This document shows, one piece after another, positions 16,454-23,795 of a stretch of DNA of 35,323 nucleotides. The stretch covers positions 1-35,323 of the forward strand of contig SAAL01000032.1 of NCBI GenBank assembly GCA_009929445.1, given 5' to 3'. The notes beneath the pieces are model-generated. The model was not told where the DNA came from, ran no database searches, and saw nothing but the letters and a program-made list of their open reading frames with translations. The stretch's first letter is position 1. Each line of letters begins with the position of its first letter. Source of the stretch: Bacteroidia bacterium. GTDB lineage: Bacteria > Bacteroidota > Bacteroidia > Bacteroidales > Paludibacteraceae. The position numbers and the translations under genes were made by a program.

Positions 16454-17185
16454 CTAATTGAAATTCAGAAAATTGTTTCTCAGATATTCATCAAATGCAG
16501 TTTTATATTGTTCTCCTACCGGAATATACAGTTTTTTATCCAGGAAAATTCTGTTTTTATCCACAGCCTTTATTTTGTTGAGGTTGATAATAAAAGATCT
16601 GTGTATCTGCATGAAATCGCTTTCGGGTAAAAGTGCTGCCAAAGCTTTCAGGCGCATAAAAGTGACGACCATCTCTCCGCTGTCCAGGTGTATTTTTATA
16701 TATTCGTTTGCACTTTCGATGTATTTAATGTCGGCAAGTGATACCCTCACCACTTTATAGTCGGATTTTACGTAAATTTCTTTTCGTTCTGGTTTTTTCG
16801 GTAGTTCGGTTTTATCAGTCAGATTGGCTTCAAACCATACTTTTGATTTGTTGGCTGCTTTCAGAAAAGTTGCATAGTCGAAAGGTTTGAGCAGATAATC
16901 CACGGCATCTACCTGAAATCCTTCGTATGCATACTCACTGTAAGCCGTTGTAAAAACGATTTGAGGTTTGTGCAGCAGCGATTTGACCAGTTCAATGCCA
17001 TTTATTTCAGGCATGTCAATGTCCAGAAATACCAGATTTATCTCTTCTTTTCTTAAAACATCCAGGGCTTCGTCGGCATTTTTACACATGGCAACAAGTT
17101 CCAGAAAAGGAGTTTTCTGAATGTACGAACCGATTTGTGCGAGTGCCAGGGGCTCGTCGTCAACTGCTATGCATCTTATTTTCAT
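16454..17185 (-). CDS. LytTR-family response regulator
   Basis: 243 residues. Receiver domain 1-120 with acidic pair Asp9-Asp10, phospho-acceptor Asp55 in VFLDIDMP and Lys100 in DYLLKPF; then a LytTR DNA-binding domain from about 137 (EIYVKSDYKVVRVSLADIKY, IHRSFIINLNKIKAVDKNRI). Such proteins bind direct repeats upstream of target genes when phosphorylated. The start overlaps the histidine-kinase gene by 26 bp, so the two form a coupled pair. The downstream LRR surface-protein gene is a possible target, but no paired direct repeat was identified in the 76-bp gap. Confidence 0.94.
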   Translation of the reverse strand: MKIRCIAVDDEPLALAQIGSYIQKTPFLELVAMCKNADEALDVLRKEEINLVFLDIDMPEINGIELVKSLLHKPQIVFTTAYSEYAYEGFQVDAVDYLLKPFDYATFLKAANKSKVWFEANLTDKTELPKKPERKEIYVKSDYKVVRVSLADIKYIESANEYIKIHLDSGEMVVTFMRLKALAALLPESDFMQIHRSFIINLNKIKAVDKNRIFLDKKLYIPVGEQYKTAFDEYLRNNFLNFN

Positions 17186-18323
17186 AATGCAGGGGAAGTG
17201 TTAGCGTTACATCATATTCATCATTTTTGTCGTCAATAACCAGTGAATAATTGTTGCTGTAAAGTAAATCCAGGTTCTTGCGTACATTCGCCAGGCCAAT
17301 GCCTGAGTATTTTTTTTTGTCTTTAGCGGCATCGGTGGTTGGTGTATGCTTGCTGTTGCTTGTCCGGCAGATTATGTCACTGGTGGTAATATCTAATCTG
17401 AATTTGACAAATGATTTTTTCTGATAACTTATTCCGTGTTTGAATGCATTTTCGAGAAATGAGATGAACAGCATGGGAGGCAGCGATATTTCAGGTATTT
17501 CTGCCGGAACTTCATACTCAATCACTACATTTTCCGGATACCTGATTTTCATAAGTGAAATATAACTCTCTATAAAATCGAGTTCTTTACGGAGTGTGGT
17601 CATGCCGTGTGATGTTTCGTATAGCAGGTAACGCATTAATACTGAGAGTTTTATTACTGAGTTTTTAGCACGTTCAACATCCAAATCAATCAATGCATGA
17701 ATATTGTTGAGCGTATTCATCAGGAAATGCGGACTTACCTGATACCTCAGCAGTGAAAGTTCGGTTCGCAGTTGCTCTTTTTCTATTTCGCGTCGTAAAT
17801 TCTCTTCGGTAATCCATCTGCTGGCAAGTTTCAGCGTAGTGCTGGCACCAATGAGCAGGAGTGAAAATATCAGGTAGTCGGCGGCAATACTGTATATTGA
17901 TTTTTCACCCTGTTTTTTCTGTATTCTGTAACCTTCGGGTGGCGGCATGGATGAACCGAGTTCCATAGGCAAACCCGAACCTATTTCCATAGGTGGCATT
18001 TTTGCATTGTAGTAATAGTCAACCTTTGATTGTGTCCACACAGCTGCCGGAATGGTCAGGGAAAGAATAATCAAGATACAGCCGATGTATTTGCCATATT
18101 TTTTTTCGAAAAGAAACAAGGGAATCAGCAGCCTGATATTGAGTATGAATATGATGAGCAATACACCCATCTTAATCCAGTCTTCAAAAATCCGATCCCA
18201 GAGAATGACATTGTAGCTTCTGTGGTGGAAGAATGGAATAGAAAAGGCGATCAACCAACCAACAATGTAAACGATTGATTCGATGCTTCTAAACCTGTTT
18301 ATTTCCGGAATTGATTTTTTCAT
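17160..18323 (-). CDS. LytS/YehU-type sensor histidine kinase
   Basis: 387 residues from the ATG at 18323. An upstream in-frame ATG at 18344 exists, but a perfect -7 box (18344-18351) places the transcription start after it, so the shorter form is chosen. Four membrane segments (about 15-31, 52-73, 79-97, 145-165), a periplasmic loop between the third and fourth with a Met/Pro/Gly-rich duplicated motif (PMEIGSGL/PMELGSSM), then a coiled stretch and the His_kinase domain with SPHFLMNTLNNIHALI (phospho-His199), N box FLENAFKHGISY and G box GIGLANVRKNL. It should phosphorylate the response regulator encoded by the overlapping downstream gene. The signal is unknown. Confidence 0.92.
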   Translation of the reverse strand: MKKSIPEINRFRSIESIVYIVGWLIAFSIPFFHHRSYNVILWDRIFEDWIKMGVLLIIFILNIRLLIPLFLFEKKYGKYIGCILIILSLTIPAAVWTQSKVDYYYNAKMPPMEIGSGLPMELGSSMPPPEGYRIQKKQGEKSIYSIAADYLIFSLLLIGASTTLKLASRWITEENLRREIEKEQLRTELSLLRYQVSPHFLMNTLNNIHALIDLDVERAKNSVIKLSVLMRYLLYETSHGMTTLRKELDFIESYISLMKIRYPENVVIEYEVPAEIPEISLPPMLFISFLENAFKHGISYQKKSFVKFRLDITTSDIICRTSNSKHTPTTDAAKDKKKYSGIGLANVRKNLDLLYSNNYSLVIDDKNDEYDVTLTLPLHYENKMHSS

Positions 18324-18343
18324 AGCTATATGAGTGTCATGCA

Positions 18344-18351
18344 CAAAAATA
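18344..18351 (-). promoter_or_regulatory. -7 promoter element of the histidine-kinase/response-regulator pair
   Basis: TATTTTTG on the minus strand, an exact fit to TAnnTTTG; no clear -33 is seen. The transcription start would be about 18337-18339, downstream of the first possible ATG (18344) and about 15 nt ahead of the ATG at 18323, which decides the start codon. Confidence 0.5.
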
Positions 18352-18573
18352 AAAATTCTTTTGATAAAAATGTAATAATTTCAGTGAAAAGGAGGATTTT
18401 GCAGGTAAAAACCGAATTGGAAACAAAATTTATGTTTTCCTGAATTCTTTTTTTCAGTCTGGGAGAGTAGTGCCACCTGAATAAACTTCAGTTGGTTGAC
18501 TATTTGACCTGCTTCTTTTTGGGTGGGAGCGGGAAGTTGTTGTTTTCATTCTTCTTTTTTTTGAAGAACAAAA

Positions 18574-18610
18574 AAAACCGAAATTCTCTTTTGTTGAGAA
18601 TTTCGGTTTT
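18574..18610 (-). terminator. Rho-independent terminator of the rpsF-rpsR-rplI operon
   Basis: Perfect 15-bp stem AAAACCGAAATTCTC/GAGAATTTCGGTTTT with loop TTTTGTT on the plus strand, followed on the minus strand by a run of T residues (GGTTTTTTTTGTTC). It lies about 25 nt after the rplI stop. The stem and the flank CAGCGGAT are the same as at 6541-6578, but the loop is reverse-complemented relative to that copy. Confidence 0.9.
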
Positions 18611-18635
18611 CAGCGGATTTTGAATCGAAAGGAAC

Positions 18636-19082
18636 TTATTCAGAAACCACTTCGAATGAGATTTCAGCAGAAACTTCCTTGTGAAGTTTTACACTTGCTG
18701 TATATGAACCCACTTCTTTGATCGGTTCTTTGATGGCAATTACTTTTCTATCCACAGTTACACCGGCTTTTTCAAGAGCTTCTGCTATTTGGATTGGACC
18801 TACGGCACCAAATATTTTGCCTGTTGAGCTGGTTTTTGCACCAATGGTAAGGCTGCCAAGCGCTGCAATTTTTTCGCTGAGTTCAACGGCGTTATTTTTG
18901 ATCTGTTCAAACTTATGTGCGCGTTGTTTGTTGTCTTCTGCCAACATTTTCTTAGCAGATTCACTGGCGATAACGGCTTTTTTGGTCGGAATCAAAAAGT
19001 TACGTCCGTAACCGTCTTTCACTTTTACGATGTCGCCTTTGTAACCCAGATTGATTACATCTTCTTTTAATATAATTTCCAT
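18636..19082 (-). CDS. rplI: 50S ribosomal protein L9
   Basis: 148 residues, the normal length. N-terminal domain begins MEIILKEDVINLGYKGDIVK with the family signature KVKDGYGRNFLIPTKKAVIA (21-40), then a long connecting helix (about 40-75) and a C-terminal domain starting about 80 with SLTIGAKTSSTGKIFGAVGP. L9 binds 23S rRNA near the L1 stalk and affects frame maintenance. Last gene of rpsF-rpsR-rplI, 19 bp after rpsR, with a good Shine-Dalgarno (AAGGAG) 8 nt before the ATG, which is unusual strength for Bacteroidota. A terminator follows. Confidence 0.98.
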   Translation of the reverse strand: MEIILKEDVINLGYKGDIVKVKDGYGRNFLIPTKKAVIASESAKKMLAEDNKQRAHKFEQIKNNAVELSEKIAALGSLTIGAKTSSTGKIFGAVGPIQIAEALEKAGVTVDRKVIAIKEPIKEVGSYTASVKLHKEVSAEISFEVVSE

Positions 19083-19101
19083 AATCTTTTCTCCTTTTTT
19101 A

Positions 19102-19365
19102 TTATTTCATCATATCGGTTACGTAAGGAAGCAATGAGAGGTGGCGTGCTCTTTTAACTGCCTGAGCCACTTTGCGTTGATATTTCAACGAAGTGCCGGT
19201 GATACGACGGGGAAGTATTTTTCCCTGCTCGTTCAGAAATTTTTTCAGAAAGTCGGCATCTTTATAATCGATGTATTTGATACCGCTTTTTTTGAAACGA
19301 CAATATTTTTTCTTTTTTACATCCACTGTCGGTGGATTCAAGTATCTGATTTCTCCTTGTGCCAT
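19102..19365 (-). CDS. rpsR: 30S ribosomal protein S18
   Basis: 87 residues, in the usual range. Conserved features: [20 protein letters not shown], then LLKKF-type segment [40 protein letters not shown] and the end [12 protein letters not shown]. It binds the platform of the small subunit as a dimer with S6. The start is 4 bp after the rpsF stop, and its Shine-Dalgarno (GGAGG) lies within the last rpsF codons, so translation of the two partners is coupled. Confidence 0.98.
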   Translation of the reverse strand: MAQGEIRYLNPPTVDVKKKKYCRFKKSGIKYIDYKDADFLKKFLNEQGKILPRRITGTSLKYQRKVAQAVKRARHLSLLPYVTDMMK

Positions 19366-19369
19366 GATT

Positions 19370-19774
19370 TTATTCCTCCACTTCTTTAATTTCTTCTTTA
19401 ACTTCTTTCCTGGTTACTTTTTCCTCTTTCACTTCTTTGGGTTGTGATTTTACGTTTTTTCTTTTTTCGGCGTACTCGTAAGCGTACTTGTCGAGACGGA
19501 AAGTTAAGAAACGAAGTACACGTTCGTCGCGGCGGAACTGGGTTTCCAGTGTGGCGATCACGGCGGGTTCAACATCGAACTGCAACAGGGAGTAAAATCC
19601 TGTCGATTTTTTTTGAATAGGGTAAGCCAGCTTGCGCATGCCCCAGTTTTCTTCATTCGTGATAACTCCTCCGTTGTCCGTCAGAACAGCTTTGAACTTA
19701 TCTACCGCTTCCTTCATCTGAACATCAGACAAAACGGGAGTTAAAATGAAAACGGCTTCATAATGATTTAACAT
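19370..19774 (-). CDS. rpsF: 30S ribosomal protein S6
   Basis: 134 residues. Typical start [20 protein letters not shown], central [20 protein letters not shown] and [17 protein letters not shown]. After about residue 105 comes a charged Lys/Glu-rich tail with repeated KEVKEE units, longer than in E. coli before processing but common in Bacteroidota. First gene of the S6-S18-L9 operon, behind a well-formed promoter (19826-19856). The short leader (about 45 nt) shows no obvious S6:S18-binding CCGA-type hairpin. Confidence 0.97.
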   Translation of the reverse strand: MLNHYEAVFILTPVLSDVQMKEAVDKFKAVLTDNGGVITNEENWGMRKLAYPIQKKSTGFYSLLQFDVEPAVIATLETQFRRDERVLRFLTFRLDKYAYEYAEKRKNVKSQPKEVKEEKVTRKEVKEEIKEVEE

Positions 19775-19825
19775 ACTGTTTTTTACCTGTTTAATGGTTT
19801 GTAAATGGTTTTAATAAAGTGGGTG

Positions 19826-19856
19826 CAAAGATATGAATAATTCTTTGATTGACAAA
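19826..19856 (-). promoter_or_regulatory. Promoter of the rpsF operon
   Basis: On the minus strand TTTG (19853-19856), exactly 19 nt of spacer, then TATCTTTG (19826-19833): a full match to the Bacteroidota -33/-7 promoter. Transcription should start near 19819-19821, giving a leader of about 45 nt before the rpsF ATG at 19774. Confidence 0.75.
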
Positions 19857-19881
19857 ACAATCCCGGGAAAAAGTTATTCGG

Positions 19882-19913
19882 TTGTTTGATTGTTTGATTG
19901 TTTGGGTGTTTGG
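19882..19913. repeat. Four-unit 8-bp tandem repeat
   Basis: TTGTTTGA, TTGTTTGA, TTGTTTGG, GTGTTTGG in direct succession. It lies between the divergent rpsF and porin promoters, upstream of both. No coding role. Confidence 0.8.
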
Positions 19914-20056
19914 TTTACAGGGAGGTTGTTGAGCGGAGTCTGCTGTATCCCATTCAATGATTTTTTTTCTTGTTAATAAATTTAAATCTCCATTCAAATA
20001 TTGTCAAACTACCAAACTTTCAAAGCGGCAAATACTCAATTTTCAAACTCATTTCG

Positions 20057-20064
20057 TATCTTTG
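20057..20064 (+). promoter_or_regulatory. -7 promoter element of the porin operon
   Basis: TATCTTTG, an exact TAnnTTTG box, 28 nt before the chosen ATG at 20093; the -33 region has no clear TTG. It also shows that the earlier in-frame starts (from 19970) are upstream of the transcript. Confidence 0.6.
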
Positions 20065-20092
20065 CGACTTTATAAACGCACAGCAATTCCTG

Positions 20093-21985
20093 ATGAAGAA
20101 AATTTTTCTGCTTTTTGGTCTGTTTCTTTTTACCGGGTCAATTATAGCCCAGAGCCCGGACAAAAAAAAACCGGTAAAAGATAAATTTGTGAAATCGTGG
20201 CATATCGATGAGCAGTTTGCCATTGCCGATACTGTACCTATTGATACTGCACGTCTTAATTTTCAGGAAAACAACATCATCGAAAGATTCAGCACCGACA
20301 ATTCCTATAATGCCAACTATGGATCGCCCATACAGTCGAAAATATACATGCGACGTCCGCAGGGAACCGATTTCATGTTTGAAGACGCCTACAAACCCTA
20401 CCTGCTGGATCTTTCCTCGGCGTTATTTTACGATGCCAATTTTCCTTATACCAACCTTACGTATCTCACCGGTGGTCCTGTTATCGGTAAAGAAGAACAG
20501 GTGAAATTTCTCTACACAGGCAGTCCGTCAAAAAAAGCCAATTTCGGACTGAACCTCGATTACCTCAATTCAAAAGGAAGATTTGCCAATCAGGCTGCTC
20601 AGCGGTTTACAGGAGGTATTTTCGGCCGGTATTCGGGCAAACATTATTCGGCCTACGGGTTGGCTGCCGTCAACAATCATTTCAATCATGAAAATGGCGG
20701 ACTGAGCAACCTCGAGCTGCTGAATAATCCAAATGTGGATGTTCAGACAAAAGATATGCCCACATATATACACGGTTATTCTGTTTTTCGGAAAAATACC
20801 TTCTTTTACAACCACAATTACAGTGTGGGGATTAATCGCGAAGTGAAAATCAGCGAAGATTCCACAGCTTACGAATACGTTCCCGTCACCCGATTCGGAC
20901 ACATGATCAAGTTTGAAGAGATGAAAAAACGGTATTACGAACCTCAGCTCGAGAAATCATTCTACAAAAATTCGTACGATTCCATCAACAATACGAATGA
21001 TACAGCCGCAGTACGTACGCTTACAAACCTGCTATCCATAAATCTGGCCGAAGAATTCAACCGGTGGATGAAGTTCGGACTCACTGGCTACGTGGAAAAC
21101 GAAGTGCAACAGTTTACGTTTTTCAGGGATAGTCTTCTGCAGAAAGACACCAGATCCAATACCCGCGTAGGAGGTGTTCTTTCTAAATCACGGGGCAAAA
21201 ATCTGAGGTATTCGGTGTTGGGCGATATTTATCTGATAGGCTATAAACTCGGCGAATTCAGACTGGAAGGCAAAGCCGAAGGTTCTTTCCGTATTTTCAA
21301 AGAAGATGTACTGCTTGCCGCCAACGCTTTTGTGCGCAACGAAGAACCTTCGTATTTTATTCAGAATTATTACTCCAATCATTTCAGGTGGGAAAATAAT
21401 TTTACAAAAATGTATAAAACGCATGTGGGTGGTACTTTTTCGTTGCCCAAACGAAAAACGCGGCTCAATGTAGCCGTGGAAAACCTCACCAGGCTGATAT
21501 ATTTCGATGAAAATGCCATGCCCGTGCAGCACGACGGCAATGTACAGGTACTCTCTGCCGATTTGAAGCAGGACGTAAGTTTTGGCCCGTTCACGCTTGA
21601 AAACAACGCTGTGTATCAGGTCAGCTCCAACCAGGATGTGCTGCCGCTGCCCATGCTCACGTTGTATCATAACTTTTACTATCACGATAAATGGTTTGTT
21701 GACCTGTATCCGCAGTTTGGTGTGAGCGTAAGGTATCATACCAACTATTTTGCACCGTCGTACATGCCTGCCACCGGCCAGTTTTACAACCAGAAAGTGG
21801 TCGAAATCGGCAATTATCCGGTGCTCAGCGCGTATGCCAATTTTCACCTGAAAAAAGCACGCTTTTTCTTCGAATACAATAACTTAGCACGTTATTTTAT
21901 GAATGGGTGGGGCTTTCACATGCCAAATTATCCGATTAATCCGCCCATGTTCAAAATGGGCCTTTCGTGGAATTTTTACAATTGA
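20093..21985 (+). CDS. Putative porin (Porin_10 / PF14121 type)
   Basis: 630 residues from the ATG at 20093, chosen because it opens a clear signal peptide (MKKIFLLFGLFLFTGSIIAQ) and follows a -7 box; the frame is open upstream to 19970. After a short basic linker the mature protein has the features of the Bacteroidota putative-porin family: KSWHIDEQFAIADTVPIDTA, NYGSPIQSKIYMRRPQGTDF, many alternating aromatic strands (YRVSSNQ-, FYYHDKWFVDLYPQFGVSV) and a final NPPMFKMGLSWNFYN. It is probably a general outer-membrane channel; substrate unknown. First gene of a plus-strand operon, 7 bp before the solute-binding protein gene. Confidence 0.87.
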   Translation: MKKIFLLFGLFLFTGSIIAQSPDKKKPVKDKFVKSWHIDEQFAIADTVPIDTARLNFQENNIIERFSTDNSYNANYGSPIQSKIYMRRPQGTDFMFEDAYKPYLLDLSSALFYDANFPYTNLTYLTGGPVIGKEEQVKFLYTGSPSKKANFGLNLDYLNSKGRFANQAAQRFTGGIFGRYSGKHYSAYGLAAVNNHFNHENGGLSNLELLNNPNVDVQTKDMPTYIHGYSVFRKNTFFYNHNYSVGINREVKISEDSTAYEYVPVTRFGHMIKFEEMKKRYYEPQLEKSFYKNSYDSINNTNDTAAVRTLTNLLSINLAEEFNRWMKFGLTGYVENEVQQFTFFRDSLLQKDTRSNTRVGGVLSKSRGKNLRYSVLGDIYLIGYKLGEFRLEGKAEGSFRIFKEDVLLAANAFVRNEEPSYFIQNYYSNHFRWENNFTKMYKTHVGGTFSLPKRKTRLNVAVENLTRLIYFDENAMPVQHDGNVQVLSADLKQDVSFGPFTLENNAVYQVSSNQDVLPLPMLTLYHNFYYHDKWFVDLYPQFGVSVRYHTNYFAPSYMPATGQFYNQKVVEIGNYPVLSAYANFHLKKARFFFEYNNLARYFMNGWGFHMPNYPINPPMFKMGLSWNFYN

Positions 21986-21992
21986 TTCTTTT

Positions 21993-22814
21993 ATGAACAA
22001 TCGGAAGTGTGGAATAATTACAGGGCTGAGTGGCCTCCTTCTTTTGGTTGGGATATTAATGCTCAGCGTTTTAATGAACAGGTCACGTGCACACTCTGCC
22101 GGAACAGTCACCTTGTTTGAAACAGGAAAACTGCGTGTAGCTACCGAAAAAAGCAGGGTCGGATTTGCACTTGGCGAAAAAACGGCCCTGGGATTTAATT
22201 ATGAAATAGTGAAAGCTTTTGCTCATTCCATGGACCTGGAACTCGAAATCAGTCTGGTGAACAACATGGATTCGGCCATATCGGGTTTACATCAGAACAA
22301 ATATGATCTGGTAGCCTGCAACATACCGAATACGAGTGAAATGCAAAAAAAGGTGAATCTCAGCGTTCCGCTACTGAATTCGCGACAGATGCTTATTCAG
22401 CGGACAGGGAATGATAGTGTAGCTCCCGATACGCTGGTCACTGACCATAGAATGCTGCATAATCAGAAAATTTACATAGCCGGAGGCTCACCTTTCAGAT
22501 TTCGGCTTGAGAATTTATCCGGTGAAATTGCTGATACCATTCATATTACAGAAGTGGAGTCGGCCACAACAGAGAAACTGGTAAAAGCCGTTTCGGAAGG
22601 AAAAATAAAATATACCATCTGCGACGAACTGCAGGCCCGCAAGCTGAGTGCACAGTATTCAAATATCGATTTCTCGGTTCCGGTTGGATTTAATCAGCAT
22701 TTTTGCTGGGCAGTGGATAAGAAATCGCTCAGACTGCTTCACGAAATAAATGAATTTCTGAACGATTTTTTACAATCAGACGATTACTGGAACATTTACC
22801 GAAAGTATTATTGA
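21993..22814 (+). CDS. Solute-binding-protein family 3-like protein (MltF N-terminal type)
   Basis: 273 residues from the ATG at 21993, 7 bp after the porin stop; the longer frame from 21903 lies inside the porin gene. One N-terminal hydrophobic segment (about 9-26), followed by RSRAH, is a membrane anchor or uncleaved signal. The rest is a periplasmic binding domain of the SBP_bac_3 kind: GKLRVATEKSRVGFALGE, GFNYEIVKAFAHSMDLELEI, MDSAISGLHQNKYDLVACNI, and the end DDYWNIYRKYY. Such a domain also forms the N-terminal half of the lytic transglycosylase MltF, but no lysozyme-like domain is present here. No ABC permease is nearby, so a sensing or scavenging role is as likely as transport. Confidence 0.75.
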   Translation: MNNRKCGIITGLSGLLLLVGILMLSVLMNRSRAHSAGTVTLFETGKLRVATEKSRVGFALGEKTALGFNYEIVKAFAHSMDLELEISLVNNMDSAISGLHQNKYDLVACNIPNTSEMQKKVNLSVPLLNSRQMLIQRTGNDSVAPDTLVTDHRMLHNQKIYIAGGSPFRFRLENLSGEIADTIHITEVESATTEKLVKAVSEGKIKYTICDELQARKLSAQYSNIDFSVPVGFNQHFCWAVDKKSLRLLHEINEFLNDFLQSDDYWNIYRKYY

Positions 22815-22870
22815 TTCGTTCAGTAATAAGCATTAAAATAACCCCAGACTCTATACTATAAACTGTTGAT

Positions 22871-23788
22871 ATGCCATTAAATATCCCCAAAATGCTTCCG
22901 GCCGTCGAAACACTGCGCAAAGAAAATATCTTCGTGATGGATACCGACAGGGCGCAAAGCCAGGAAATCAGGCCGCTTAAGATAGTGATTCTTAACCTGA
23001 TGCCCCTGAAAATTACCACCGAAACCGATTTGATCCGCTTGCTCTCCAATTCGCCGCTACAGATTGAAATTGATTTTCTGCAGCTCAAAAGCCATACTCC
23101 CAAAAATACTCCCATTGAGCACATGATGGCTTTCTACAGGAATTTTGATGAAATCCGTAAAAGCAATTACGATGGGATGATAATCACCGGAGCGCCGGTG
23201 GAACTGCTTGATTTTGAGCAGGTAAAATACTGGAAAGAAGTGACTGATATCTTTGAATGGGCACATCGTCATGTTACTTCTACGCTATATATCTGCTGGG
23301 CTGCCCAGGCCGGGTTGTATCATTTCTACAAAGTTCCTAAATACCCGTTAGCCGAAAAAATGTTCGGAGTATTCGAACATAAAACCAACAATTCACACAA
23401 TCCTATTTTTCGGGGTTTCGACGATGTGTTTTACGTACCTCACAGCCGTCATACCGAAATTCGGCGCGAAGACATACTGAAAATACCTGAACTGACTTTG
23501 CTGTCAGAATCCGACCGTTCGGGAGTATATATGGTCATGGCACGCAACGGACGCGAATTTTTCATTACAGGCCACTCCGAGTATTCCTGCTATACGCTCG
23601 ACACCGAATACAAGCGCGATTTGAAAAAAGGCCTGCCCATCAAAATGCCCGAAAACTATTACCTGGATGATAATCCGAAAAATGAACCCGTAGTGCGCTG
23701 GAGAAGTCACGCCAATCTGCTGTTTACCAACTGGCTGAACTATTTCGTATATCAGGAAACGCCCTACGATTTGGCTAATATCCGGTAA
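22871..23788 (+). CDS. metA: Homoserine O-acetyltransferase of the MetA family
   Basis: 305 residues. Acylates homoserine in the first committed step of methionine synthesis. Catalytic residues fall at the same numbers as in E. coli MetA: Cys142 in YICWAAQAG, His235 and Glu237 in TGHSEY. Residue 111, in [10 protein letters not shown], is Glu; in characterised MetA proteins Glu111 goes with acetyl-CoA and Gly111 with succinyl-CoA, so the product is predicted to be O-acetylhomoserine in spite of the family name homoserine O-succinyltransferase. It is 56 bp after the binding-protein gene and 7 bp before the U32 gene. No SAM riboswitch fits in the short upstream gap. Confidence 0.95.
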   Translation: MPLNIPKMLPAVETLRKENIFVMDTDRAQSQEIRPLKIVILNLMPLKITTETDLIRLLSNSPLQIEIDFLQLKSHTPKNTPIEHMMAFYRNFDEIRKSNYDGMIITGAPVELLDFEQVKYWKEVTDIFEWAHRHVTSTLYICWAAQAGLYHFYKVPKYPLAEKMFGVFEHKTNNSHNPIFRGFDDVFYVPHSRHTEIRREDILKIPELTLLSESDRSGVYMVMARNGREFFITGHSEYSCYTLDTEYKRDLKKGLPIKMPENYYLDDNPKNEPVVRWRSHANLLFTNWLNYFVYQETPYDLANIR

Positions 23789-23795
23789 CCGAATC

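Larger units (their letters stand above)
19775..20092. other. 318-bp divergent intergenic region, rpsF / porin
   Basis: Holds the rpsF promoter (19826-19856), an 8-bp tandem repeat (19882-19913) and the porin -7 box (20057-20064). Short frames on both strands run through it but lack start signals and family features; no gene is called. Confidence 0.6.

Noticed and set aside
21188-21847. 219-codon minus-strand open frame
   Set aside because: It lies wholly opposite the porin gene, has no start signal or family features, and its composition is that of an antisense shadow.
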